64,000 nucleotides of DNA, from NCBI RefSeq assembly GCF_003952505.1, contig NZ_CP034450.1, forward strand, positions 1,550,001 to 1,614,000, in the 5' to 3' direction. The DNA comes from Mesorhizobium sp. M4B.F.Ca.ET.058.02.1.1 (lineage in GTDB: Bacteria; Pseudomonadota; Alphaproteobacteria; Rhizobiales; Rhizobiaceae). Below, piece after piece: positions 30,719 through 39,789 of this stretch. Each line of letters opens with the position of its first letter. Positions within the stretch are counted from its first letter, which is position 1. Both the position numbers and the translations under genes were made by a program. Under the pieces are notes generated by a model, which was not told the origin of the DNA, ran no database searches, and saw nothing but the letters and a program-made list of their open reading frames with translations.

Positions 30719-31108
30719 TCAGTCGTCACCGCCTTCGCCTTCGCCACCGCCATCGCCACCTTCGCCGCCGCCCTCGCCGCCACCGTCACCGCCGCCACTG
30801 TCTCCGCCATCATGGTCGCCGCTGCTCGCGCTCTCGTGATCGCCGCTCTCGTGATCACCCTCGCCCCTGCCCTGGTCGCCGTCATGCTCGCCACTGTCGA
30901 CCCCGTCGCCCTCATGATCACCTTCGTCATTTTCGGCCACATCATGGTCGCGCTCATCGCCGGCGGTGGCGCCCTGGTCGTCATTGTCGGGCAGCGTCGC
31001 TGCCACCTCGCCGCCATGGTCCGAGAACTCGCCCGCAAGGCACTGCTGCGTTGCAAGACTGCCGAACAGGCCGACCGAAGCCGCCAGCAGCAGAGGAACA
31101 GCCTTCAT
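30719..31108 (-). CDS. Secreted acidic Asp/Glu/Gly/His-rich low-complexity protein
   Basis: A 129-residue protein with a signal peptide (MKAVPLLLAASVGLFGSLAT, cut near CLAGE). The mature part is almost entirely Asp, Glu, Gly, His and Ser, with repeats such as 'GDHESGDHESASSGDHDGGD' and 'GGGDGGGEGGGEGG'. Very acidic and probably disordered; it may bind divalent metals (the many D-H-x-G/H-D pairs hint at Ca or Zn), which is inference. The reverse strand shows long spurious frames because of the codon bias. Confidence 0.65.
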   Translation of the reverse strand: MKAVPLLLAASVGLFGSLATQQCLAGEFSDHGGEVAATLPDNDDQGATAGDERDHDVAENDEGDHEGDGVDSGEHDGDQGRGEGDHESGDHESASSGDHDGGDSGGGDGGGEGGGEGGDGGGEGEGGDD

Positions 31109-31264
31109 CGTCGTCTCCCATCCGGCAAGCGGGCCGCCATTGTCGATGGCGGATCATTGTCCGGCCCGATTACGGCGCGCTTAAATGAGTATAAGCAATT
31201 TTAGCAGCTGCTTATTTTCGTAACGACCCGACGGGAGCCGGCCCGGGCCTGCCGCTTGCGGCGG

Positions 31265-31792
31265 TCAGCGGCCGTAAAGCCCGATCTCGTCCGGCTGGAT
31301 CGGGCCGGCGGCTTTCGACTTGACGTCGTCGCCCAGCTGCTGCTTCAGGGCCGCGTCCAGCCTGTCGCTGTCACTGCCGATCGGATCGATGATCGCATTG
31401 ACGAACGTATCGAGCGAAACGCCGAGTTGGTCCAACCCCAGCTTCTTCTCGATCGCGATGATCTCGGAAGCAGATCTCTGTTTCAACGCCTCGACCGCGT
31501 TCTTGACGGCCGTGCCGTAGGACAACAGCGAAGCGTAGTCGCCCTGGTCGACGCCGAACTCCTTGCCGACGCGCTCCATCAGCCGGACCTTGATGGCCGT
31601 GATGTTGAGGCTGTTCACGCTGAACATGGTCCCGGAGATCTTGGCCTGCGCCTGTTTCAGGGGCGAGCCCGAGCCAGCGGGGCTGGAGACGCCATTGGCA
31701 CTCTCGGCGAGGCTGTCCTCCGCCGCAGGTTGCGGGCGTTGCTGCTGCAGGATCAGCAGGGCGGCGTTGTTCAGTGCGGAGAGTGAAGACAT
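31265..31792 (-). CDS. Hypothetical protein, 175 residues
   Basis: Starts MSSLSALNNAALLILQQQRP with a low-complexity region up to about residue 45, then a helical acidic core: 'LKQAQAKISGTMFSVNSLNI', 'LKQRSASEIIAIEKKLGLDQ', 'LGVSLDTFVNAIIDPIGSDS'. No signal peptide or membrane segment. The Ser/Asn N-terminus resembles flagellar or secreted substrate N-termini, but nothing nearby supports that. The function is unknown. Confidence 0.6.
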   Translation of the reverse strand: MSSLSALNNAALLILQQQRPQPAAEDSLAESANGVSSPAGSGSPLKQAQAKISGTMFSVNSLNITAIKVRLMERVGKEFGVDQGDYASLLSYGTAVKNAVEALKQRSASEIIAIEKKLGLDQLGVSLDTFVNAIIDPIGSDSDRLDAALKQQLGDDVKSKAAGPIQPDEIGLYGR

Positions 31793-31932
31793 TGCCGGTC
31801 TCGCGGGCCGGCCCGCTCGTCATGGAGGGCCGCGCCGGACATTCGAGCCAAGACATCATGCCTTGAGCGCAACAAGTCGGTTCGGCAAAGCGATAACCTG
31901 ATGTCGATTAAGAATTTCCTAGGCCGATCGGC

Positions 31933-34029
31933 TCAACCAACGCGCCTGGCCGGCAAGTCAACCTCGCCGACCGCCCTGGCGACGATCGCCTCCAGTGGCT
32001 CGGGCCGGTGCAGCAGATAGCCCTGGCCGTAGGCGACGCCCATGTCACTCAGGATATCCAGCGCCACCCGCTGCTCGATCTTTTCGGCCACCACGCCGCA
32101 GCCGAGGCTCCTGGCGATGCCGGATATCGCCGAGACGATCTCGCGGTCGAAGCGGCTCTCGGCGATGTGCTCGACGAAGGAGCCGTCTATCTTGATGGCG
32201 TCGACGGGAAAGCGCCGCAGATATTCGAACGAGCTCATGCCGGCGCCGAAATCGTCGAGGCTGACACGACAGCGCCGTTCCCGCGCCTTGCGCACGAACG
32301 CCTCGGCGGCATCGAAATTGGTGACGGCCGCGGTCTCGGTGATCTCGAAGCCGATGCCGGCGGGCGGCGCGCCGGTCTCGGCGATGACGGTGTCGACGAA
32401 CTCCCACAGCTGCGGGTCGCTCAGCGTCTGCGCCGACAGGTTGAAGTCGAGCGAGATGGCGCCCGAGCGCATCGCCGCCCCGTGCAGTTCCAGCGCCGCC
32501 CTGACGATCCAGCGGTCGAGCCTGGCGGCGATGCCGAAGCGCTCCGCCACGGAGATGAACTCGCCGGGCGGGATCATCTTGCCGTTGCGGGCAGAAAGCC
32601 GCGCCAGCACCTCGACCTGGCGGCTGTCGCGCCAAGGCCGGCCGAGCCGGTGGATCTGCTGGCCGAACAGTTTCAGCCTGCCGTCCTCCATGGCATCGAC
32701 CAGGTCGGCGGCGAGCCGCGCGGCATTGAGGCCGCCGGAACCGGAGGCCGTCTCCACCGAGAACACCGCAAAACGGTTGCGCCCGGCGGCCTTGGCCGCG
32801 TAGCAGGCATCGTCGGCGCAGGCCAGCGCATCGGCGACCCTGGTGTCACTGTCGCTGACAAAGGCGATGCCGATGCTGGCCGCGAGCTTTCGCGTCGTCG
32901 CCGCCAGCTCGGCATTGCGCACGGCGGCAAGGACGGCGTCGGCAAGGCGCTCGGCCTCGGCCTGACCGCAGTTCGGCACCAGCAGCGCGAATTCGTCGCC
33001 GCCAAGCCGCGCCGCGTGCGCCGAGGACGGCAGGCTGGCGAGGATGCCGGCGGCGATGCTTTTCAGCGCGAGGTCGCCGGCGGCATGGCCGGCGAAGTCG
33101 TTCAGCGCCTTGAAGTAGTCGAGGTCGACATAGAAGACGGCGAGCGGCAGCCGGCGCTGCGTGGCGATGTGGTCAGCCAGCAGCCGGTCGAAGGCGGCGC
33201 GGTTGAGCAGGCCGGTCAGGGCGTCGTGGTTGGCGGCGTAGGTGAGTTCCTGCGAGCGCTTCTTGTCCTCGGTGATGTCGCGCACGGTGCCGAGGATCTG
33301 GCCGGCGCCACCGGCGCAGGCAATGAAGCGGACCAGCGATTCCAGATGGCGGATCTCGCCGTCGCGCCTGATGATGCGATATTGCGAGGCGGTTACGGCG
33401 TCGGAGCCGGGCGGCGGCAGGTGCGCCCGCTCGGTGGCTTCCTTGTCGTCGGGATGCAGATAGGTGTGCCAGAGGCCGGCCGAAACCTCGTCGGTATCGC
33501 TGACCAGGCCGAAGATCTCCCGGCTGCGGGCATCCCAGAAGCTCTTGTTGGTGGCGATGTCATAGTGCCAGATACCGGTGCCGCTGGCGGCGAGCGCCAG
33601 GCGGAAGCGCACATTGACCTCATCGAGTGCCGCCTCGGCCTGTTTTCGCCGGGTGATGTCGGTCTGCACGCCCATCAGCCGCAGCGCCCGGCCCTCGGCG
33701 TCGCGCTCGACGATGCCGCCGCGGTCGAGCACCCAGACCCAGTGGCCATCCTTGTGCCTGAGGCGCAGCTCCGTCTCGATGGACTCCGTCAGGCCGGCGA
33801 TGTGGCGCTCGCCGCTGGCCAGTGCCCGCTCGCGGTCGTCGGGATGGGTGAGCGTCAGCCAGAGATCCGCCGTGGCGGCAAGCTCGCCCTCGGCGTAGCC
33901 GAGCATCTTCAACCAGGTCGGCGAGTAGTAGCAATCGCCGCTCGCGACGTTCCAGTCCCAGACGCCGAGATGAGCACGTTCCAGCGCCAGCGCCCAGAAC
34001 TCCCCCTTGCGTGTCTTGTCGTCCGCCAT
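31933..34029 (-). CDS. PAS-PAS-GGDEF-EAL cyclic-di-GMP signalling protein
   Basis: A 698-residue cytoplasmic protein. Two PAS domains (residues ~10-125, starting 'AHLGVWDWNVASGDCYYSPT', and ~140-260) are followed by GGDEF (~270-425, intact 'RLGGDEFALL') and EAL (~440-690). In the EAL domain the signature is EVL, but the catalytic residues appear kept: 'FNLSAQ', 'FEITET', 'LDDFGAG', 'IKIDGSF', 'AEKIEQR' and 'GQGYLLHRPEP'. It can in principle both make and hydrolyse cyclic-di-GMP. PAS_3-type sensors suggest a redox, light or small-molecule cue. It stands alone. Confidence 0.93.
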   Translation of the reverse strand: MADDKTRKGEFWALALERAHLGVWDWNVASGDCYYSPTWLKMLGYAEGELAATADLWLTLTHPDDRERALASGERHIAGLTESIETELRLRHKDGHWVWVLDRGGIVERDAEGRALRLMGVQTDITRRKQAEAALDEVNVRFRLALAASGTGIWHYDIATNKSFWDARSREIFGLVSDTDEVSAGLWHTYLHPDDKEATERAHLPPPGSDAVTASQYRIIRRDGEIRHLESLVRFIACAGGAGQILGTVRDITEDKKRSQELTYAANHDALTGLLNRAAFDRLLADHIATQRRLPLAVFYVDLDYFKALNDFAGHAAGDLALKSIAAGILASLPSSAHAARLGGDEFALLVPNCGQAEAERLADAVLAAVRNAELAATTRKLAASIGIAFVSDSDTRVADALACADDACYAAKAAGRNRFAVFSVETASGSGGLNAARLAADLVDAMEDGRLKLFGQQIHRLGRPWRDSRQVEVLARLSARNGKMIPPGEFISVAERFGIAARLDRWIVRAALELHGAAMRSGAISLDFNLSAQTLSDPQLWEFVDTVIAETGAPPAGIGFEITETAAVTNFDAAEAFVRKARERRCRVSLDDFGAGMSSFEYLRRFPVDAIKIDGSFVEHIAESRFDREIVSAISGIARSLGCGVVAEKIEQRVALDILSDMGVAYGQGYLLHRPEPLEAIVARAVGEVDLPARRVG

Positions 34030-34097
34030 GCCCGGTTTTTGTCCGCCCTGTTGGAGACAGTGTGCACAAAACCAGACAAGAAACCGTTACCGGCGGG

Positions 34098-34442
34098 TCA
34101 GGTGGGGCGCCGCCAGCGATAGGCTTCGTCGACGATGCGAAGCGTGCCGGGCAGGGCCGCAAGCGCCGACAGCAGCGCGCTGTTGTCGAAACCGTAGACG
34201 CTGGGCTGCACCAGCACGGCGCGATCGATGCCAAAGGCGTCCATGACCCGGCGGTAGTCCTGGACCGTGACCATGGCCGGCGTGTAGCCGCGCGCCGGGT
34301 CGAGCGGACAGGCCGAGGCGAAGACATGGTCATGCGCGTCGCAGCTGCCCTCGGGCAGGCGCAACGCCGTGCGTCGCGCCGGCGCCAGCGGCGGCAGGCA
34401 CCGCCGGGGCTCCGTTTCCGCCGGGAGGTGCGCCGCGCTCAT
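34098..34442 (-). pseudogene. Amidohydrolase, N-terminal fragment
   Basis: Only 114 residues: 'LPEGSCDAHDHVFASACPLD' (the DxHxH metal motif), 'YTPAMVTVQDYRRVMDAFGI', 'RAVLVQPSVYGFDNSALLSA'. This is the start of a 2-pyrone-4,6-dicarboxylate hydrolase-like TIM barrel, normally about 280 residues. It ends abruptly in 'YRWRRPT' and lacks most metal ligands. Its ATG overlaps the dehydratase stop (ATGA), so it was the second gene of that operon and lost its 3' two-thirds. Confidence 0.75.
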
Positions 34443-36160
34443 TGCGCCTCCTCCTTGTCGGCGGCCCCGGAAGCGGTCAGGAAATCGAAGTCGCAGCCCT
34501 GGTCGGCCTGCAGCACATGGTCGTAGTAGAGCCGGGCATAGCCTCGCGCCGGCTGCTCCACCGCCGGGCGGGCAATCGCCGCCCGGCGCGCCAGCTCGGC
34601 CTCGTCGACCAGCATGTCGATGCGGCGCGCCGGCACATCGAGGCGGATCATGTCGCCGCTCCTCACCAGAGCGAGCGGACCGCCCGCGGCGGCTTCCGGC
34701 GAGACATGCAGCACCACCGTGCCGAAGGCGGTGCCGCTCATCCTGGCATCCGACAGGCGCACCATGTCCTTGACGCCGAGCGCGGCCAGCTTCTTCGGGA
34801 TCGGGATATAGCCGGCCTCGGGCATGCCGGGCGCGCCGCGCGGCCCGGCATTGCGCAGCACCAGCACGTCCTCGGCGCTGACGTCGAGCGCCGGATCGTC
34901 GATGCGCATGGCAAGGTCGGCGACGGATTCGAAGACGACGGCGCGCCCGATGTGCCGCATCAGCGCCGGCGAGGCTGCGGAATGCTTGATCACCGCGCCG
35001 CGCGGACAGAGATTGCCCGACAGCACGGCCATGGCGCCCTGCCCCGTCACCGGCCGACCGAGCGGCCGGATGACGTCTTGCGCATGCATCTCCTCGGGCT
35101 TCATGACGCGGTCGCCGAGCGTGCCGCCGTCGACCACCGGCGTCGTCAGGTCGAGGACACCGGAGAGTTCGGCCAGCAGCCTCGGCACGCCGCCGGCGTG
35201 ATGGAAATGCTCCATATAGTGTTCGCCCGACGGCTTGAGGTCGACCAGCACCGGCACCTCGCGGCCGATCCTGTCGAACTCGGCGAGGTCGACCGGATGC
35301 CCGGCCCGGCCGGCGATCGCGGCGAGATGGATGATGCCGTTGGTCGAGCCACCGATCGACTGCATGACGACCATGGCGTTGCGGATCGATGCCGGCGTGA
35401 CGATGGCGCCGGGCAGCGGCGCGCCGGAGACTGCAAGCGCGGCGGCGACGCGGCCCGAGGCTTCCGCCGAGCGGACCCGCTCGGCATGGGGCGCCGGGAT
35501 GGACGCGGCGAACGGCAGCGAGAAACCCATCACCTCGGCAATGATCGCCATGGTGCTGGCGGTGCCCATGACCATGCAGGTGCCGACCGAAGGCGCCAGC
35601 CTGCCGTTGACGAGGTCGATCTCGGCGGCATCGATGTCGCCGGCGCGGTGGCTCGACCACAGGCGGCGGCAGTCGGTGCAGGCGCCCAGTGTCTCGCCCT
35701 TGTGGTGGCCGACGACCATCGAGCCGACCGGCACAACGACCGTCGGCAGGTCGGCGCTGATGGCGCCCATGATCTGCGCCGGCAATGTCTTGTCGCAGCC
35801 GCCGATGACGACCACCGCGTCCATCGGCTGCGCGCGGATCATCTCCTCGGTGTCCATCGCCATCAGATTGCGCAGCACCATCGAGGTCGGGTGGGCGAAG
35901 GATTCGTGGATGGAGATGGTCGGGAACACCATCGGCAGCGCGCCCGAGAGCATGACGCCGCGCTTGACCGCCTCGATCAGCTGCGGCGCGTTGCCGTGGC
36001 AGGGATTGTAGTCGCTCGCGGTGTCGACAATGCCGACGATCGGCCGCTCCAGCGCATCGTCCGAATAGCCGGCCGCCTTGATGAAGGCCTTGCGCAGGAA
36101 CAGCGAGAAGGCGGCGTCGCCGTAGCTGGTCAGTCCCTTCCTGAGGCCGCGATACGCCAA
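34439..36160 (-). CDS. IlvD/Edd-family dehydratase (sugar-acid or dihydroxy-acid type)
   Basis: A 573-residue iron-sulfur dehydratase. Cluster Cys lie in 'YNPCHGNAP', 'VIGGCDKTLPAQ' and 'VGTCMVMGTAST'; the second family signature is 'LSDARMSGTAFG'. Overall it looks closer to L-arabonate/xylonate-type or uncharacterised members than to housekeeping IlvD, and the neighbouring amidohydrolase and GntR regulator point to catabolism of a sugar acid or lactone. The substrate cannot be fixed from sequence. The divergent GntR gene is its likely regulator. Confidence 0.88.
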   Translation of the reverse strand: MAYRGLRKGLTSYGDAAFSLFLRKAFIKAAGYSDDALERPIVGIVDTASDYNPCHGNAPQLIEAVKRGVMLSGALPMVFPTISIHESFAHPTSMVLRNLMAMDTEEMIRAQPMDAVVVIGGCDKTLPAQIMGAISADLPTVVVPVGSMVVGHHKGETLGACTDCRRLWSSHRAGDIDAAEIDLVNGRLAPSVGTCMVMGTASTMAIIAEVMGFSLPFAASIPAPHAERVRSAEASGRVAAALAVSGAPLPGAIVTPASIRNAMVVMQSIGGSTNGIIHLAAIAGRAGHPVDLAEFDRIGREVPVLVDLKPSGEHYMEHFHHAGGVPRLLAELSGVLDLTTPVVDGGTLGDRVMKPEEMHAQDVIRPLGRPVTGQGAMAVLSGNLCPRGAVIKHSAASPALMRHIGRAVVFESVADLAMRIDDPALDVSAEDVLVLRNAGPRGAPGMPEAGYIPIPKKLAALGVKDMVRLSDARMSGTAFGTVVLHVSPEAAAGGPLALVRSGDMIRLDVPARRIDMLVDEAELARRAAIARPAVEQPARGYARLYYDHVLQADQGCDFDFLTASGAADKEEAQ

Positions 36161-36311
36161 TCGACACCTTGGGGCTGGATTTCACCCTGACTGCAGGCGC
36201 CCTGGTGGAGCAACCGCTGATCGTCACCATAGGCAAATGGCTCAGATTGTCAATAATTCTAATCTGGTTCCAGCAGAAATACCTACAATGTGGCGATCAT
36301 AACTTGTCACT

Positions 36312-36342
36312 CATGGTCGTATTATCGATTATCAAGACCATG
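36312..36342. promoter_or_regulatory. Candidate GntR operator
   Basis: Inverted repeat CATGGTC (36312-36318) / GACCATG (36336-36342) around an AT-rich centre (gtattatcgattatcaa). It lies between the divergent dehydratase and GntR-type genes, fitting autoregulation plus operon control. Confidence 0.45.
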
Positions 36343-36410
36343 CGCTGCAGTTGCGGAAAGGCTCTCTCTGCGGCTAGAGTGACCGCAAAGGACGCGGCAA
36401 GGACAAGAAA

Positions 36411-37160
36411 ATGCTCCACGTGGCAGACTATGGCGGCAAGGAAGCCGACGTCGTTAAGGCGCTGGAGGAGGACATCATCTTCGGCCGCCTCGCGCCCGGC
36501 ACACGGCTGGTCGAAGATGTGCTGCTCGGACGCTTCCCGGTGTCGCGCCACACCATCCGCCAGGCGCTCTACCAGCTGGAGAAACTGGGCGTCGTCACCC
36601 GCGAACGCAACAAGGGCGCGATGGTGAGAAGGCTGTCACCCGACGAGGTCAGGCAGATCTACGAGGTGCGCGAGCTCTTGCAGCGGCAGGCGGCGCTGAT
36701 GATCCCGTTGCCGGCCAGCGATGCACTGATTGCGGAGCTGATGGAGATCCAACGGGTCTACAGCGCCCATGTCGACGCCCACTATCTGCGCGGCATCCAC
36801 GAGGCCAATGACCGTTTCCACCTCACCATGTTCTCGGCCTGCGGCAACGACTACCTGGTGTCGTCGATCGACCACTACATGCGGCTCAGCCTGCCGGTGC
36901 GGGCGAACTCACTCGCCGATCCGCAGAAGCTGGAAGTCTCGCGCCAGCACCACTGGTTCATGATCGAGGCGATGAAGCGCCGGGACAACTGGGTGCTGGC
37001 GCAGCTCTGCGTCGACCATCTGCAGCCAAGCAAGATGTTCTATCTCGAGGCGATCGAGAAGGCGGGGATGGGGTTTAGGGGCCCTCTTACCCCGCCGCCA
37101 GCCGCCGCCGCACCACTGCCGCATGGAACCGCGCGCCATGGACCAGGCCTTCATCATTGA
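36411..37160 (+). CDS. GntR/FadR-type transcriptional regulator
   Basis: Residues 10-75 form the winged helix ('LEEDIIFGRLAPGTRLVEDV', 'FPVSRHTIRQALYQLEKLGV') and 85-215 the all-helical FCD ligand domain with metal-site residues ('EANDRFHLTMFSACGN', 'RQHHWFMIEAMKRRD'). The family normally ends near residue 220 ('LEAIEKAGMGF'). Here the frame runs 25 residues further, overlapping 74 bases of the convergent M20 gene with a Pro/Ala/His tail, so the end may be altered. It probably controls the divergent dehydratase operon. Confidence 0.88.
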   Translation: MLHVADYGGKEADVVKALEEDIIFGRLAPGTRLVEDVLLGRFPVSRHTIRQALYQLEKLGVVTRERNKGAMVRRLSPDEVRQIYEVRELLQRQAALMIPLPASDALIAELMEIQRVYSAHVDAHYLRGIHEANDRFHLTMFSACGNDYLVSSIDHYMRLSLPVRANSLADPQKLEVSRQHHWFMIEAMKRRDNWVLAQLCVDHLQPSKMFYLEAIEKAGMGFRGPLTPPPAAAAPLPHGTARHGPGLHH

Positions 37161-38244
37161 AATCATAGGACGGATTGTGCAGCGGTGCGGAGGCGCCGTT
37201 GCCGAGGAAGATGAAGCAGCCCGGCACATGGGCGAGGAAGCGGGCGAAATCCTCCGAGCCGGTCATCGGCTCGGCCGCGACGCCGACGGCATCGCCGGCC
37301 AGCACGCTCCGGGCCGCAGCAAAAGCTTCGTCGACCAGGCTTGCGTCGTTGACCAGCGGCACGAACTCGCGCGTGTAAGTGACTTCGGCGGCGACGTCAT
37401 AGGCCTGCGCCGTGCCCTCGGCGATGCGGCGCATCTCCTTCTCGATCGCGGCACTCACCTCGGGCCGGAAACTCCTGGCGTCGCCGAGGATGCGGGCAAG
37501 GCCCGGCAGCGCGTTGCGGGTGCCGTCGGTGATCAGCTCGGTGACCGAAACGACGCCGATATCGGCGGGGCTCAGGCGCCGCGAGACGATGGTCTGCAGG
37601 TTGACGACCAGCGCGCAGGCGGCGACCAGCGTCTCCTGGCCGGCATGTGGACGCGCGGCATGGCCGCCGACGCCTTTCAGCACGATCTCGAAATTGTCCT
37701 CGGCCGACATGATCGGCCCGACGCGGGTCTCGAAATGGCCAATGGGCAGGCCCGGCATGTTGTGCAGGCCGAATATCTCCTCGAAGGGGAAGCGCTCGAG
37801 CAGTCCGTCGTCCAGCATGGCGAGCGCGCCCCTGCCCCATTCCTCGGCCGGCTGGAAGATGAAGCGCACAGTGCCGTCGAAGCCGCCTTCGGCGGCAAGC
37901 AGCTTTGCCGCGCCGAGCAGCATCGAGGTGTGGCCGTCATGGCCGCAGGCATGCATGGTGCCGGGTGTCTGGGAGCGGTAGGCCATCGTGCCCTGCTCGG
38001 CGATGCGCAGCGCGTCCATGTCGGCGCGCAGTGCGATCGCCCGGTTGCCGCTGCCCCTGGTCAGCGTGCCGACGACGCCGGTGCCGCCGATGCCTTCGGC
38101 GACCTCGAGCCCGAACGCGCGGAGTTTTTCGGCAACGAAGGCCGAGGTGCGCTTCTCCTCGAAGCCGAATTCGGGATGGGCGTGGAGATCGTGCCGCCAC
38201 GCCGTCATCTCGCGGTGCAGTGCCTGCTGGTCGAGTTTGGCCAT
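37087..38244 (-). CDS. M20-family amidohydrolase (hippurate hydrolase type)
   Basis: A 385-residue metallopeptidase-like enzyme. 'HACGHDGHTSMLLGAAKLLA' holds the metal ligands and Cys of the IAA-amino-acid/hippurate hydrolase group; 'FIFQPAEEWGRGA' holds the catalytic Glu pair; 'GVGGHAARPHAGQETLVAA' is the dimer lid; 'MTGSEDFARFLAHVPG' is the C-terminal metal motif. It releases an amino acid from an N-acyl group. As last gene of the diaminopropionate lyase operon it may supply or clear an N-acyl amino acid. Confidence 0.92.
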   Translation of the reverse strand: MAKLDQQALHREMTAWRHDLHAHPEFGFEEKRTSAFVAEKLRAFGLEVAEGIGGTGVVGTLTRGSGNRAIALRADMDALRIAEQGTMAYRSQTPGTMHACGHDGHTSMLLGAAKLLAAEGGFDGTVRFIFQPAEEWGRGALAMLDDGLLERFPFEEIFGLHNMPGLPIGHFETRVGPIMSAEDNFEIVLKGVGGHAARPHAGQETLVAACALVVNLQTIVSRRLSPADIGVVSVTELITDGTRNALPGLARILGDARSFRPEVSAAIEKEMRRIAEGTAQAYDVAAEVTYTREFVPLVNDASLVDEAFAAARSVLAGDAVGVAAEPMTGSEDFARFLAHVPGCFIFLGNGASAPLHNPSYDFNDEGLVHGARFHAAVVRRRLAAG

Positions 38245-38284
38245 CGTCGCCCCTAAGCCTCTTCTTTACGCACTCGGACCGAAA

Positions 38285-38354
38285 GCTACGGCGAAGTCGC
38301 CGAGCCTGCTACGGCGAAGTCGCCGAGCCTGCTACGGCCCAAGTCGCCGAGCCT
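38285..38354. repeat. Three tandem 23-24-bp repeats
   Basis: The unit gctacggcgaagtcgccgagcct occurs at 38285, 38308 and 38331 (last copy has gcccaag in place of gcgaag). It lies in the 138-bp gap between the M20 and lyase genes. Each unit has a short internal dyad. Its role is unclear; slippage is likely. Confidence 0.75.
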
Positions 38355-38381
38355 GACCGTCATATACTTTCCGGACTTGTT

Positions 38382-39578
38382 TCAGGCAGGCTGCATCAGC
38401 ACGTCGTCCGGCGCCACGCCGACCAGTTCGGCATAGCGGCCGGGGTCGGTCGCCCCCTCGGAGTTGATGACGAGCACGCGCGAATGGGTGTCGAGGTCGA
38501 GTGCCGCGCGCATCTGCTTGTCGCCTGCCGCGCGGATCAGTCCGGCGAGCCCCGCACCGCCGCTTTCGCCGGAGATGATTGCCGGATCGTTGCCCAAGGG
38601 TCGCGCCAGCCGCTTCATCACGGCGACCGCATCCTCTTCCTCCACCGTCATGAAGGCATCGCCGACGCGCGCCAGCACGCGCCAGGCGACCAGTGACGGT
38701 TCAGCGCATTCGAGCATCGCCATCACCGTCGACTGCTGATGCGCGATCGTTGCCGGACGTCCGGCCTCAGCCGAGGCGTAGACGCAGGCCGAGCGCCCCG
38801 GCTCGACCACTACGGCCTTCGGCCGCCGCCCGCCGAGCATAATCGCCATATGGCCGGCGATCGCCGCGGCGAAGCCGCCGACGCCGGCCTGCAGGAAGAC
38901 ATGCGTGGGCGGCTCGGCCACCTGCCGCAGCGTCTCGCGCACGATCACCGTGTAGCCCTGCATGACCAGGCCGGGGACGCGCTCATAGCCCGGCCAGGAC
39001 GTGTTGGAGACGATCTTCCAGCCGCGCTCGGCGCCGACGCGGGCGACTTCGCGCACCGCATGATCGTAGCCGCCCTCGACCTGCACGATCTCGGCGCCGA
39101 AGCGGGCGATGGCCGCGACACGCTCACGGCTTACGCCAGCATGGACGAAGATCACCGAGCGCGCGCCGACCAGGCCGGCGCCCTGCGCGACCGAGCGGCC
39201 ATGATTGCCGTCGGTGGCGCAGACAAAGATCATGCTGGACGCGATCTCGCGCACCTTGGCGTCGTTGATCTCGCCGATATCGACGGTGCGGCCGAGCCAC
39301 TTGCCTGCCTCCTCCAGCACCAGCCGTATGACCGCATAGGCGCCGCCCAGCGCCTTGAAGGAGCCGAGGCCGAGACGCTGGCCTTCATCTTTGACGTAAA
39401 GTGCGGCGATGCCGAGTTCATCGGCCAACGCCGGCAAGGCGTGCAGCGGCGTTTCGACATGGTTGTGCCGCGCCTTGAGATAGTGCTCGGCCCGCTCGCC
39501 TCCCGCCATGCCGAGGGACTCGGCATCGGCCGCAACCAACGGCTGGTTGTGTTCGGGACGTTGATTGAGCAGCAGCAT
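38382..39578 (-). CDS. dpaL: Diaminopropionate ammonia-lyase, copy 2
   Basis: A 398-residue fold-type II PLP enzyme. 'GLGSFKALGGAYAVI' carries the PLP Lys; 'ATDGNHGRSVAQGA' and 'GESGGAGLAGLIRAAG' bind cofactor. The enzyme converts 2,3-diaminopropionate to pyruvate and two ammonia. A second copy at 41022 is highly similar. ATG 39578 is chosen because upstream sequence (to 39842) is not protein-like. A third enzyme of N-carbamoyl/ureido hydrolysis lies between the two copies. Confidence 0.88.
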   Translation of the reverse strand: MLLLNQRPEHNQPLVAADAESLGMAGGERAEHYLKARHNHVETPLHALPALADELGIAALYVKDEGQRLGLGSFKALGGAYAVIRLVLEEAGKWLGRTVDIGEINDAKVREIASSMIFVCATDGNHGRSVAQGAGLVGARSVIFVHAGVSRERVAAIARFGAEIVQVEGGYDHAVREVARVGAERGWKIVSNTSWPGYERVPGLVMQGYTVIVRETLRQVAEPPTHVFLQAGVGGFAAAIAGHMAIMLGGRRPKAVVVEPGRSACVYASAEAGRPATIAHQQSTVMAMLECAEPSLVAWRVLARVGDAFMTVEEEDAVAVMKRLARPLGNDPAIISGESGGAGLAGLIRAAGDKQMRAALDLDTHSRVLVINSEGATDPGRYAELVGVAPDDVLMQPA

Positions 39579-39789
39579 GGCATTCTTTCTTCGAGGCACT
39601 GAACTTATTGGCGCGCGCGAAAATTCGCCGTCTAAACTCGCTGAATGATTGATTTTTGTTTCGGCCCGATGTCGCCGGATGCCAACCTCTGCAAGACTCG
39701 ACGCCTTCGACGTGACTATTTTTGGTGGTGTCATGGCTTGGCAACACTGTGCCGCAGAAGCCGGCGATCCGCGTTTTCTGCTGCCGCGG

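Noticed and set aside
32008-34122. Long plus-strand frame opposite the PAS-GGDEF-EAL gene
   Set aside because: Same reasoning: low-complexity composition, full overlap with a gene having intact catalytic motifs.
34442-36190. Long plus-strand frame opposite the dehydratase (over 580 codons)
   Set aside because: It is Arg/His/Gly/Asp-rich, matches no fold, and mirrors a clearly real dehydratase on the other strand; it is a GC-bias shadow.
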